Positions 1 through 7,606 are shown, counted from the first letter of the stretch. The stretch: DNA of 21,683 nucleotides from an uncultured Prevotella sp. (GCA_946623195.1 CAMOQW010000023.1:1-21683), one strand, 5' to 3'. Made by a program: numbers and translations. Notes: generated by a model not told the origin, from the letters alone.

Positions 1-15
1 TCAATGTTCAATGTC

Positions 16-1806
16 TTAGATGGACTCAATGAATTTCACTACCGCCTCGCGGTCGGCCTTGGGCAACTGATAGAACTGGGCGGCGGCACGGTAGCCGTCG
101 GACTGCCTGGAGTAGGCGTGCCACATGATGGCCTCGATGACGTTGCGGGCACGGCAGTCGTGCAACCTGTCGTCGGCACCCGTCAGGCGGCGGCTCAGTC
201 CGCGACCCCACAGCGGGGTGGTCCGGCACCAACCGGTGCGGATGTCGTTCTCCATGAACAGGCGGTGCTGCACCATGTCGGTATAAGGCCAGATGACCTG
301 ATAGGGATACTTCGGCAGCATGGTGGCGGGGTCTTTGCCGATGCTCTGAGCGTAGGCCTTGGTGCTGGCATCCACCCACATGTCGTCGGCTCCCGTCTTC
401 CACGACGGCCGGTGACACTGGGCACAGCCCATCTGGGTGAACAGCGTCTTGCCGCGCTTCACCTGGGCATCGTTCAGATTACGGGCTGCCGGCACGGCCA
501 GGCCGCGGTGCCACAGCATGAACTGGTAGTACTGCTTGTCGGTCATCTCCTCCTCGCCATTGTAGTACTCGTCGTTCAGCAGATACTTCTCGAACGTGCC
601 GGCATAGGCGATGCTGGGCGTGTTGAGCACCTCATAGACACGGGCCTTGATGCCCTCGTCGGTACCGTCGGCATAGTAGGGGTGCAGTATGCTCAGCGGC
701 GACTGTCCGTTCTCCTTGATATACCTGATGACCTCGGCATCCTCGCTCTGTGCCTGGGCCCAGGCGGTGGTGCTGTAGAGCCAGTGGCGGTCGCTGCGGG
801 TGACGTTGGTGATGTTCCAGATGGCATTGGCGCCGGCACCGTCCTGCAGTGAGCCACGCGTCATGGCGTAGGTGAACTTCTTCACGATGCCTTTGCCGTT
901 GTTGTGGCTTTTCGTGTCGTTATAGGCTGCCGAATAGTAGGCCGTGGGGGCGAAATCGTTGGCTTCCTTGTCCCACATGGCGGGGTTCAGGTCGACGTAA
1001 GGTGCCTCCCGGCGGTACTGCTCGCGCATGTCGTCGTCGCTGATAGCATCTATCAGGCCGGTGCCATAGACACCGATGGTAGACTCCAGTCGTACCTCAT
1101 AATTAGTAGGTATGGGACTGGTGTTGAAGGCAGTGGCAGGGATGGTCACTTCCGGATAGATGAGGCTGTACGGCTCGCCGTCGGGGAATGTCATCGACAG
1201 ACCGCTGGGCATCTGCTTCACATCCTTCCACTCTATCTTGATCTGGTTTTCATCGATAGGTGCCTTGAAGGGTGACATGGCCTGCGTCTGGGGCATACCC
1301 GTCACCTCGCTGATGTAGCTGGACGGGGCTGTCGTGTAGCGCACGCCGTCCTCGGTGTAGGCCTCGTTGGGATGGTAGATAACCAGCAGATAGCCGTTGC
1401 CGATGGTGTTGGCGCGGTATTCCGTCTGGCGCTTGCCATGACCGTAGGAGGGGTGACAGGCTATGCAGCCGTTGCGTACCCATGCCGGACCCAGTCCCTT
1501 GCGGGGAGCCACGTCGAAGGTGTACAGGTGTTCGAAGAAGTCTTCACCGGTGTTGAAGTCGTCTTCCATGCCGGCTTGTTCGGCAGCAGGCGTGATGGCT
1601 GAATAGCTGGCATTACGGGTGGTGCCCAGTTCGCCGCCGGGATACCACTCCTCTGCGGTAAACACTTCGTTAGCTTTGCCGAAGACATCCTCGCTGGGGG
1701 TCAGTGTACCTAAGTTGAGGCTGTCGTCCTTACTGTCAGAACAGGCTGTCAGCACGCTTAAGCATGCCAACAGCCCGATAAGAGCTTGTTTTGATTGTTG
1801 AATCAT
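16..1806 (-). CDS. Di-heme c-type cytochrome lipoprotein (di-heme oxidoreductase / DUF1111-like)
   Basis: This 596-residue protein starts with a lipoprotein signal peptide with the lipobox LTAC and its cysteine at residue 22, so it should be anchored in the envelope facing the periplasm or the surface. Two CxxCH heme c motifs are visible: CIACH at about 114-118 and CAQCH at about 461-465. Near the C-terminus the string HDCRAR (about 549-554), followed by an EAIMWH helix, resembles the HDGRA segment of the di-heme oxidoreductase family, which is distantly related to MauG and cytochrome c peroxidase. The family is expected to do electron transfer or peroxide chemistry; the substrate cannot be read from sequence. 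It is the third gene of an operon with a porin and an imelysin lipoprotein, 50 bp after the imelysin gene. The C-terminus is complete and the stop is TAA. The extra cysteines near the C-terminus (WCRTT, HDCRA) are unusual and could form a disulfide. The family call is firm; the reaction is not. Confidence 0.85.
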   Translation of the reverse strand: MIQQSKQALIGLLACLSVLTACSDSKDDSLNLGTLTPSEDVFGKANEVFTAEEWYPGGELGTTRNASYSAITPAAEQAGMEDDFNTGEDFFEHLYTFDVAPRKGLGPAWVRNGCIACHPSYGHGKRQTEYRANTIGNGYLLVIYHPNEAYTEDGVRYTTAPSSYISEVTGMPQTQAMSPFKAPIDENQIKIEWKDVKQMPSGLSMTFPDGEPYSLIYPEVTIPATAFNTSPIPTNYEVRLESTIGVYGTGLIDAISDDDMREQYRREAPYVDLNPAMWDKEANDFAPTAYYSAAYNDTKSHNNGKGIVKKFTYAMTRGSLQDGAGANAIWNITNVTRSDRHWLYSTTAWAQAQSEDAEVIRYIKENGQSPLSILHPYYADGTDEGIKARVYEVLNTPSIAYAGTFEKYLLNDEYYNGEEEMTDKQYYQFMLWHRGLAVPAARNLNDAQVKRGKTLFTQMGCAQCHRPSWKTGADDMWVDASTKAYAQSIGKDPATMLPKYPYQVIWPYTDMVQHRLFMENDIRTGWCRTTPLWGRGLSRRLTGADDRLHDCRARNVIEAIMWHAYSRQSDGYRAAAQFYQLPKADREAVVKFIESI

Positions 1807-1825
1807 ATCTTCATTGTTTTTTCAC

Positions 1826-1867
1826 TTTTCACTCATCACTCATCACTTTTCACTCATCACTCATCAA
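1826..1867. repeat. 21-bp direct repeat, two copies, at the imelysin/di-heme gene junction
   Basis: Two adjacent 21-bp units (1826-1846 and 1847-1867) are built from TCATCAC and TTTTCAC words and differ at the last base. The second copy covers the imelysin stop codon and its last codons; the first fills the gap to the di-heme gene. Bacteroidales genomes often carry such low-complexity linkers between genes. I see no hairpin and assign no function. Confidence 0.7.
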
Positions 1868-3140
1868 CCTCCCAGTCGTTGTCGTCAACGAACTCGATGC
1901 CCCAGATGGTGCTGCAGTACTTGACGAAGGGTGCCGGCATGGTGCCAATCTTCGTGATGGCATCGTTGAACGACGGCTCCACGCTGACGGGGGTGTTGAT
2001 AGCCACGAAGAACTTGGCAAAGCTGTACGTAGCGGCAGTGCCGTCGGTGCTGCCATACCATACGTTGCGAATGCTGCGGATGTTGTCCTGGAAATCGGTT
2101 ATAGAGTTGTAGCTGTAGGGTGACTCTACATACGAGATGTCGCCATTGCTGAAGGGATTGGCAATCTTGGCGGTACCCACCTCGTTGGCAATACCTACAC
2201 ATGAGCCTTCGTCGTCGCTCAGCACCTGGGCAATGGCATCCTGCAGACTGGTGAAGGTGCTCAGCGTGTTCTGGCCGGCAGAGGTCAGGTTGTCGCCATA
2301 ACTCAGGCCGTTCTCAGTGGTGTATTCAAGTCCGGCTTGTCTGACGATGTTCAGACGGCTGGCATTGGCAGCGGTAGAACCCTCCCAAGCCACCTGTAGC
2401 TGGAAGCAGCGCTGCTTCAGCAGGGTGCAGATGGTCTGGGCATACTTCAGCTCCTGGGCACCGGTAATCTTCTCGAAACCCTTGTAGGTGTCGTTGGCTT
2501 GCAACTCGGCCACCTTGCGCGGCTGACCATCGCGGAAGAGGATGAACTCCAGGGCGTGGAAACCCAGTATGGTGGCATCCTCTAGCATCTCGGCGTTCAT
2601 GCCGTTGTTGAAATAGCTCAGCAGCAGTGAACGGTTCAGAGGCCATGAGTCGATGGTGGGGTCGATGTCGAAGTCAGAAGCAGCACCCATCAGAAAGGCC
2701 TCCGAACGCTCCCAGTTCTCGCGGGCTTGCTTGAAGTCCTGGCAGGCGGTGTTGATCTGGGTCTGTGTAATGGTGCCGACGGTCAGTCCGTTCAGTGTCT
2801 TCTCCAAGTCCTCCACGTCGTTGGCCAGCTTGGTGTAGGTAGGCACGATGACGTTGCCCACCAGATTGCTGAGCACCTGGCGCAGGTAGCTCTCCTGCTC
2901 TGCCGTGAGTTGGGCCTGGGCAATGAGGCTGTTGGCGCTGACGAGGTTCTTCACTACATTGCCACAGGCATCGATGGCATTGTTACCATAGGTGCGATCC
3001 TTGTACTTAGGACTGTCGACAATGGTAGAACCGTTGTCAGTGTTGTTGTCAGTGTTGTTGTCGTTGTCGTCGCTGCTGCTACAGGCAGTGAATGCCAAGC
3101 CCATCATCAGGGCTGCAGCTAAATTGAAATACTTCTTCAT
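1857..3140 (-). CDS. Imelysin-family (peptidase M75 / IrpA-like) lipoprotein
   Basis: The 427-residue product has a lipoprotein signal (LAFTAC, cysteine at residue 20), then a low-complexity Asp/Asn/Thr linker to about residue 38, as expected for a tethered envelope protein. The helical body carries GFHALE at about 193-198, which matches the GxHxxE signature of imelysin-like proteins (IrpA, and EfeO-related proteins). Members of this family are tied to iron uptake or iron-regulated expression, and the signature residues are proposed metal ligands. The earlier name peptidase M75 does not prove protease activity. The start is the ATG at 3140, preceded by A/T-rich sequence with no Shine-Dalgarno. 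It lies 60 bp downstream of the porin gene with no recognisable promoter between them, so I read it as the second gene of a porin-imelysin-cytochrome operon. Confidence 0.88.
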   Translation of the reverse strand: MKKYFNLAAALMMGLAFTACSSSDDNDNNTDNNTDNGSTIVDSPKYKDRTYGNNAIDACGNVVKNLVSANSLIAQAQLTAEQESYLRQVLSNLVGNVIVPTYTKLANDVEDLEKTLNGLTVGTITQTQINTACQDFKQARENWERSEAFLMGAASDFDIDPTIDSWPLNRSLLLSYFNNGMNAEMLEDATILGFHALEFILFRDGQPRKVAELQANDTYKGFEKITGAQELKYAQTICTLLKQRCFQLQVAWEGSTAANASRLNIVRQAGLEYTTENGLSYGDNLTSAGQNTLSTFTSLQDAIAQVLSDDEGSCVGIANEVGTAKIANPFSNGDISYVESPYSYNSITDFQDNIRSIRNVWYGSTDGTAATYSFAKFFVAINTPVSVEPSFNDAITKIGTMPAPFVKYCSTIWGIEFVDDNDWEVDE

Positions 3141-3200
3141 TGTGTTGTTGTTATTATTTAATTATTTAATGAATTATGTGGTTATTGTCTGTTCTGTTTT

Positions 3201-4493
3201 TTACAGGAAGAATCCTTCGTATGCCACGCCGATGTTCAAGGCAGGCTCGTCGTTATAGAGGCTCTTCAGGAAACGCTTCGAGAACTCTGCCTTGACGGCA
3301 ATCTGGGGAAGCGGGTAGTAGTTGACACCCAGTGCCATACGCTTCACGGCTTTATAGTCGTAGGCAGTACCTTTTGTCTGACTGGCGTAAGGATTGTAGG
3401 CTTCGTAGCGACCGAAGACATAGAGCTTCTGATGGTCCTGTCGCAGCTGTGGTATCTGTGAGAAAATATCGTAGCCCGCCTCGATGCCCACAGCGTAGGC
3501 ATGGCTGCTGACGAAGGCCGAGTGCTTGTAGGGCGACTTGGAATTCAGGCGGTTGTACATGTATTTCAGCTGTTCAGCATCGCCCAGATAGCCATAGTCA
3601 GCCTGGCCGCGAACAATCCAGTTGTGGGCATTGTAGGTGAAGTCGATGGCGCCGATGACCACCTTGCCATTATAGGTTGCACCGGCTCCGTTGGCATCGT
3701 TGGGATAGGTGTTGCCGATGCTGTGACCGTAATAGCCGCTCAGTCCGATGCGCAGGCCGGGGATGCTGTAGTTGTCCACGCGCAGGGCTACGGCATACTT
3801 GTTGGCCACGTCAAACTCCGTCGACGACTTGTGGCCCTTGTGAATCCACCCCGTGTTGGTGAAGTTGTCGGCATTCAGACCGGCCAGAAACTGTGCCTCG
3901 TAGCGGAAGTCGCCGTAATAGCCCCAGAAGGATACTCCCGTCTGATGCCAGGTGGAAGGCATGATGGTGTTCTCGCCCTCCGGACGGTAGACGGTAAAGA
4001 AGTTGAGCGGCTCGTGGTGGGCGTTATTGAGCCCGACAGGTACCACGATGTGTCCGGCGCGGATGTTGGCCCACCGTGCAAACGACTTCTGCAGCCAGAA
4101 CTGCTCCAGTTCCACCTCGCCGCCCTTCTCGGTCTCCTGTTCCCATTCGCCGCCTTCCTCGTCTTCCTTTTCGTAGGCGATACCCGTACCGCCGTGTTCA
4201 AACTCCACCTCGGTACCTACTGACCAGCCTTTGCCGAAATCATAACCTAAGTAGATGACGGCATGGGGGATGTCGAAACGTCCGTGCGAGGGGTCGTTCT
4301 TATGCATCTCAGGCTGGGAATAGCGGCTTACGTGGTCGCTGTAGTAATTGCGCGAATATACGGCCTCGCCATAGCCGCCAATCGAGAAACGGTTCCCCTT
4401 CACATGGTTCATCACACTGTCGCCAGCGCTGACCTGTGCATTGGCAATGCTGCAGGCCGCTAGGGTGATAAGTCCAATAAACAATCTTTTCAT
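3201..4493 (-). CDS. Outer-membrane beta-barrel porin (OprP/OprO-like)
   Basis: The product is about 430 residues. It has a cleavable signal peptide (MKRLFIGLITLAACSIANAQ) and then many alternating aromatic strands (IGGYGEAVYSR, VIYLGYDF, WSVGTEVEFEH and others). It ends in an aromatic C-terminal strand (GVAYEGFFL), the usual mark of an outer-membrane barrel. A strongly acidic Glu/Gly-rich loop near residue 105-125 could be an external or pore loop. The best-resembling family is the phosphate-selective porin O/P type, but the solute cannot be inferred. I chose the ATG at 4493 rather than an upstream TTG at 4505 because it begins a standard signal peptide and has a GGAAAAAGAA stretch just before it. 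It is the first gene of the operon, with its own consensus promoter, and diverges from the di-iron/LuxR regulator gene. Confidence 0.82.
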   Translation of the reverse strand: MKRLFIGLITLAACSIANAQVSAGDSVMNHVKGNRFSIGGYGEAVYSRNYYSDHVSRYSQPEMHKNDPSHGRFDIPHAVIYLGYDFGKGWSVGTEVEFEHGGTGIAYEKEDEEGGEWEQETEKGGEVELEQFWLQKSFARWANIRAGHIVVPVGLNNAHHEPLNFFTVYRPEGENTIMPSTWHQTGVSFWGYYGDFRYEAQFLAGLNADNFTNTGWIHKGHKSSTEFDVANKYAVALRVDNYSIPGLRIGLSGYYGHSIGNTYPNDANGAGATYNGKVVIGAIDFTYNAHNWIVRGQADYGYLGDAEQLKYMYNRLNSKSPYKHSAFVSSHAYAVGIEAGYDIFSQIPQLRQDHQKLYVFGRYEAYNPYASQTKGTAYDYKAVKRMALGVNYYPLPQIAVKAEFSKRFLKSLYNDEPALNIGVAYEGFFL

Positions 4494-4524
4494 TTCTTTT
4501 TCCAAAAATTCTTAAATCCGGCTG

Positions 4525-4556
4525 CAAAGGTATTCTGATTTGTTGACTTGTGCAAT
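4525..4556 (-). promoter_or_regulatory. Promoter of the porin-imelysin-cytochrome operon
   Basis: On the minus strand a TACCTTTG box (complement of 4525-4532) is preceded after exactly 20 bp by ATTG (complement of 4553-4556). This matches the Bacteroidetes primary-sigma pattern. The predicted start lies roughly 25 bases before the porin ATG. Confidence 0.75.
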
Positions 4557-4586
4557 ACTCAAAAATTATGAAATTCCCCAGAAACT

Positions 4587-4618
4587 ATTGCATGTTTCAT
4601 CAGAATTCAGTAACTTTG
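4587..4618 (+). promoter_or_regulatory. Promoter of the di-iron/LuxR regulator gene
   Basis: ATTG at 4587-4590, a 20-bp spacer and TAACTTTG at 4611-4618 match the Bacteroidetes promoter pattern. The gene's first ATG lies 17 bases after the box, which decides the start at 4636 against the longer upstream reading. The -33 region faces that of the porin promoter. Confidence 0.75.
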
Positions 4619-4635
4619 CAGCAAATTTTTCAAGT

Positions 4636-5595
4636 ATGAAGAATCTGAAGATGTACGAACCCACTGATAAGATGATTACACTTATCAAGGATAACTATAG
4701 TGTGCTGCAGGCCCTGGGCTCCTTCGGCATCAACCTCGGCTTTGGCGACAAGACCGTCAGCGAGACCTGCGAAATGAATGGCGTAGATACCTACACCTTT
4801 CTGGCTGTGGTGAATTTCACCATCAACGACTTCACCAACTATGAGGATGACGAGCAAATCAGCGTGCCCACGCTGCTGCACTACCTGAAGGCCAGCCATG
4901 CCTATTACCTGGATTTCCAGCTGCCCTTCATCCGCCGCGAACTGCAAGAGAGCATCAGCGACGGCGACCAACTGGGGCGCCTGATTATGAAGTTCTACGA
5001 TGAGTATGCCCAGGAGATTCGCCGCCACATGAAGTATGAGGAGAAGACCCTCTTTCCCTATGTGCAGTCACTCATCGACGGACATCCCCTGAACGACTAC
5101 AACATCGAGACATTCTCGAAGCATCACGAGAGTGCCGACAAGAAATTGCGGGAATTGAAACTCATGATTATCAAGTATCTGCCTGCCGATGCCCACCGCA
5201 ACAACAAGTTGACGGCCACCCTCTATGATATTTATAATAATGAGGAGTGGCTGCGACAGCACGCAGAGGTGGAAGACCACATTTTTGCCCCTGCCATCCG
5301 CCGTCTGGAGCAGCTGACCAAACAGAGCGACGTTACGAAGAACATCTCCAGCATGGTATTCAAGGGAGGCTCCGATGCTGCCGACACCCTCAGCGACAGA
5401 GAGCGCGATGTCGTCATCGGCGTGGTGCAGGGTATGCAGAACAAGGAAATTGCCGACCATCTGTGCATCTCTATCAATACCGTCATCACGCACCGACGCA
5501 ATATAGCCCGCAAACTGCAGATTCACTCTCCTGCCGGTCTCACTATCTACGCCATCGTCAATGGCCTGGTGGATATCAGCAGTGTGAAGCTGTAA
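4636..5595 (+). CDS. RIC/ScdA-like di-iron (hemerythrin-type) domain fused to a LuxR-type DNA-binding domain
   Basis: This 319-residue protein has three parts. Residues about 10-60 resemble the ScdA_N (DUF542) domain, but its usual Cys-Cys pair is replaced by GINLGFGD at 31-38. Residues about 80-225 resemble the hemerythrin-like domain of YtfE/ScdA/RIC iron-center repair proteins. Candidate iron ligands are H88, H131 with E135, H163 or H164, and H209 with E213; the H+4 Glu spacing fits that family. Residues about 250-310 form a LuxR/GerE helix-turn-helix (LSDRERDVV, NKEIADHL, VITHRRNIARKL). RIC proteins bind a di-iron center and respond to NO and oxidative stress. A DNA-binding domain on that fold suggests a one-component sensor of NO, oxygen, peroxide or iron (inference). 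The start follows the promoter box; the in-frame extension upstream to 4540 would cover the promoter. It diverges from the porin operon, and a second LuxR-type regulator follows 83 bp downstream. Confidence 0.85.
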   Translation: MKNLKMYEPTDKMITLIKDNYSVLQALGSFGINLGFGDKTVSETCEMNGVDTYTFLAVVNFTINDFTNYEDDEQISVPTLLHYLKASHAYYLDFQLPFIRRELQESISDGDQLGRLIMKFYDEYAQEIRRHMKYEEKTLFPYVQSLIDGHPLNDYNIETFSKHHESADKKLRELKLMIIKYLPADAHRNNKLTATLYDIYNNEEWLRQHAEVEDHIFAPAIRRLEQLTKQSDVTKNISSMVFKGGSDAADTLSDRERDVVIGVVQGMQNKEIADHLCISINTVITHRRNIARKLQIHSPAGLTIYAIVNGLVDISSVKL

Positions 5596-5637
5596 CCCCG
5601 CCTTATTTTGCAATAAACTTCTAAATCGAGCGTATTA

Positions 5638-5669
5638 TTTGGTTATCTCAGATTTTTGTTTTACCTTTG
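5638..5669 (+). promoter_or_regulatory. Promoter of the pseudo-receiver LuxR-type gene
   Basis: TTTG at 5638-5641, a 20-bp spacer and TACCTTTG at 5662-5669 fit the Bacteroidetes consensus. The first usable ATG (5679) is only 9 bases after the box, so the transcript would have an almost absent leader unless the next ATG at 5691 is used. The gene therefore has its own promoter although it follows the first regulator closely. Confidence 0.75.
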
Positions 5670-5678
5670 CACCCGCTT

Positions 5679-6284
5679 ATGGAAAGGAAGATGCAAGGCA
5701 GGCCTAAAGTGGCTATCATCGACCCCAATACACTGGCGGTATTAGGGCTGAAACAGATTCTGCAGAACGTGTTGCCCATCATGACGGTCGATACGTACGG
5801 CACGTTCCGTGAACTGGAGTTCAACGGAGCTGACCAGTATGCTCACTTCTTCGTTTCCATGGATATCGTGCTGAGTAATCGTACATTCTTCACAGAACGG
5901 CAGCATAAGACCATTGTACTAACACTTTCTGCCGGCGAGACCTCACAACTGCGCGAATTCCACTCTCTGTGCATCAACCAGCCCGAACAACAGCTCATCC
6001 ACCAACTGCTGATGCTCCATCAATATGCCCACAGAGGAGGACGCAACCTGCCTCCCATGCCGCAAGTGCTGCAACAGAAGATTCTGACCGACCGAGAGAT
6101 TGAGGTGATGTCGCTCATCGTCCGGGGCTATATCAACAAGGAGATTGCCGACCGGCTCAACATAGGTTTGGCCACCGTTGTCACTCACCGCAAGAACATC
6201 ATGGACAAGTTGGGCATGAAGTCTGTATCGGCACTAACTATCTATGCCGTCATGCACGGCTATGTGGACATCAACAAGATTTAA
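5679..6284 (+). CDS. LuxR-type regulator with a degenerate receiver domain
   Basis: The product is about 201 residues. The N-terminal part (about 10-125) follows the layout of a response-regulator receiver: VAIIDPNTLAVLGLKQIL, then a strand FFVSMD, then IVLTLS. The acidic pair is reduced to D-P, and the conserved lysine region reads CINQPEQQ with no lysine. An Asp at the end of FFVSMD may be the old phosphorylation site. Normal phosphotransfer is therefore doubtful, and the domain may act as a pseudo-receiver. Residues about 135-200 are a LuxR/GerE helix-turn-helix (LTDREIEVM, NKEIADRL, VVTHRKNIMDKLGM) close in wording to that of the upstream regulator, including the same LTIYA-V--G-VDI ending. 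The two probably arose from related genes and may bind related sites or interact (inference). Two starts are possible, ATG 5679 or ATG 5691; no histidine kinase gene is in view. Confidence 0.82.
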   Translation: MERKMQGRPKVAIIDPNTLAVLGLKQILQNVLPIMTVDTYGTFRELEFNGADQYAHFFVSMDIVLSNRTFFTERQHKTIVLTLSAGETSQLREFHSLCINQPEQQLIHQLLMLHQYAHRGGRNLPPMPQVLQQKILTDREIEVMSLIVRGYINKEIADRLNIGLATVVTHRKNIMDKLGMKSVSALTIYAVMHGYVDINKI

Positions 6285-6392
6285 TCTGTCAATACCCCAC
6301 TTTTCCGCTATTGCCACAGCAAGGGGGGCGACGGCAGCATCAACGACTGTCTTGTAAATACTTCCATCGGTTTCCGCTTTTGAGAAAGTGAC

Positions 6393-6447
6393 TTTTCTTG
6401 CAAAATGCTAGCAAAAATCAAGAAAATGCTGTCATTTTGCAAAAATC
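6393..6447. promoter_or_regulatory. Repeat-dense candidate control region upstream of asnA
   Basis: Two inverted repeats share a first arm. TTTTCTTG (6393-6400) pairs with CAAGAAAA (6419-6426), and TTGCAAAATG (6398-6407) pairs with CATTTTGCAA (6433-6442). There are also direct repeats: AAAATGCT at 6402 and 6423 (21 bp apart) and GCAAAAATC at 6411 and 6439 (28 bp apart). All lie just upstream of the asnA promoter, where an operator would sit. The rest of the 251-bp gap (6285-6392) shows nothing I can name. Confidence 0.4.
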
Positions 6448-6460
6448 TTTCCGATTTTGC

Positions 6461-6490
6461 TTGCGTTTTAATATAAAAATAGTACCTTTG
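6461..6490 (+). promoter_or_regulatory. Promoter of asnA
   Basis: TTG at 6461-6463, a 19-bp spacer and TACCTTTG at 6483-6490 match the Bacteroidetes pattern. This supports the ATG at 6536 as the start of asnA, since the longer upstream frame would run through the promoter. Confidence 0.75.
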
Positions 6491-6535
6491 CACGCAAATA
6501 TTGTAAATGGCGTATTCATAAATAGCATTAATTCA

Positions 6536-7573
6536 ATGAGTCAACTGATTAAACCAATTGATTATCAGCCACTGCTCGACATGAAGCAGACAGAGCAGGG
6601 CATCAAACTGATTAAGGAGTTCTTCCAACAGAATATATCTACGGAGTTGCGGCTGCGCCGCGTGACGGCTCCCCTGTTTGTGTTGCAGGGCTTAGGCATC
6701 AACGACGACCTGAACGGTGTGGAACGGGCCGTGTCGTTCCCTATCAAGGATTTGGATGATGCCAGGGCGGAAGTGGTACATTCGCTGGCGAAATGGAAGC
6801 GTCTGTCGTTGGCAGAATATCAGATAGAGCCAGGCTATGGTATCTATACGGACATGAATGCCATTCGGGCCGATGAGGAATTGGACAACCTGCATTCCCT
6901 GTATGTTGACCAGTGGGACTGGGAGGCCGTCATCACCAAGGAACAGCGTACGATAGCCTATCTGAAAAACGTGGTGGAGCGCATCTATGCAGCCATTCGG
7001 CGTACGGAGTACCTGACGTGTGAAACATATCCCCAGATCAAACCGTTCCTGCCGGAGAAAATCAAGTTTATCCATGCCGAGGAACTGTTGAAGATGTATC
7101 CTGACAAGACTCCCAAAGAGCGCGAGGATGCTATCTGCGAGGCTTATGGGGCTGTGTTCATCATCGGTATTGGCGGCAGACTGTCGAACGGCGAAAAACA
7201 TGATGGACGAGCCCCCGACTATGACGACTGGTCGACGGTGGGCGAAAACGGCCTGGCGGGATTGAATGGTGACATCCTGATATGGTATCCTATTTTGGGG
7301 CGTTCGTTTGAATTGTCGTCCATGGGTATCCGTGTGGACAGGGAGTCACTTTTGCGGCAGTTGAAATTAGAGGGTAAGGAGGAGCGCGAGAAGCTGTACT
7401 TCCACCAGAGGCTGCTTAGTGGCAAGTTGCCGCTGAGCATAGGCGGCGGTATTGGTCAGAGCCGACTTTGTATGGTGCTTTTGCACAAGGGGCATATCGG
7501 CGAAATTCAGGCCAGTATCTGGCCCGACGATATGCGTGCAGCATGCAAGGAACTTGGTATGACACTCATCTGA
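6536..7573 (+). CDS. asnA: Aspartate-ammonia ligase (asparagine synthetase A)
   Basis: This 345-residue cytosolic enzyme makes asparagine from aspartate, ammonia and ATP through an aspartyl-AMP intermediate. It belongs to the class II aminoacyl-tRNA synthetase-like fold. Recognisable family stretches are the N-terminal RRVTAPLF.....GINDDLNG region, KWKR, GIYTDMNAIR, YVDQWDWE, and the C-terminal motif-3-like GGGIGQSRLCM at about 303-313. Length is close to E. coli AsnA (330). The start at 6536 (MSQLIKPIDY) follows the promoter. A dense repeat region upstream could control it, and asparagine synthetase genes are often regulated by amino-acid supply, but I see no regulator gene beside it. It is convergent with dnaX, with 33 bp between the stop codons and no clear terminator. 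Confidence 0.95.
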   Translation: MSQLIKPIDYQPLLDMKQTEQGIKLIKEFFQQNISTELRLRRVTAPLFVLQGLGINDDLNGVERAVSFPIKDLDDARAEVVHSLAKWKRLSLAEYQIEPGYGIYTDMNAIRADEELDNLHSLYVDQWDWEAVITKEQRTIAYLKNVVERIYAAIRRTEYLTCETYPQIKPFLPEKIKFIHAEELLKMYPDKTPKEREDAICEAYGAVFIIGIGGRLSNGEKHDGRAPDYDDWSTVGENGLAGLNGDILIWYPILGRSFELSSMGIRVDRESLLRQLKLEGKEEREKLYFHQRLLSGKLPLSIGGGIGQSRLCMVLLHKGHIGEIQASIWPDDMRAACKELGMTLI

Positions 7574-7606
7574 GCGTTTGGAATAGTAAGGAGTATGTCA
7601 GGCATG

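Noticed and set aside
4..852. 282-residue plus-strand frame opposite the di-heme gene
   Set aside because: It covers the second heme motif region on the other strand and is Val/Gly-rich without any recognisable domain.
5596..5637. Terminator between the two regulator genes
   Set aside because: Only a five-pair stem (TTATT/AATAA) with no T-run; too weak to call.
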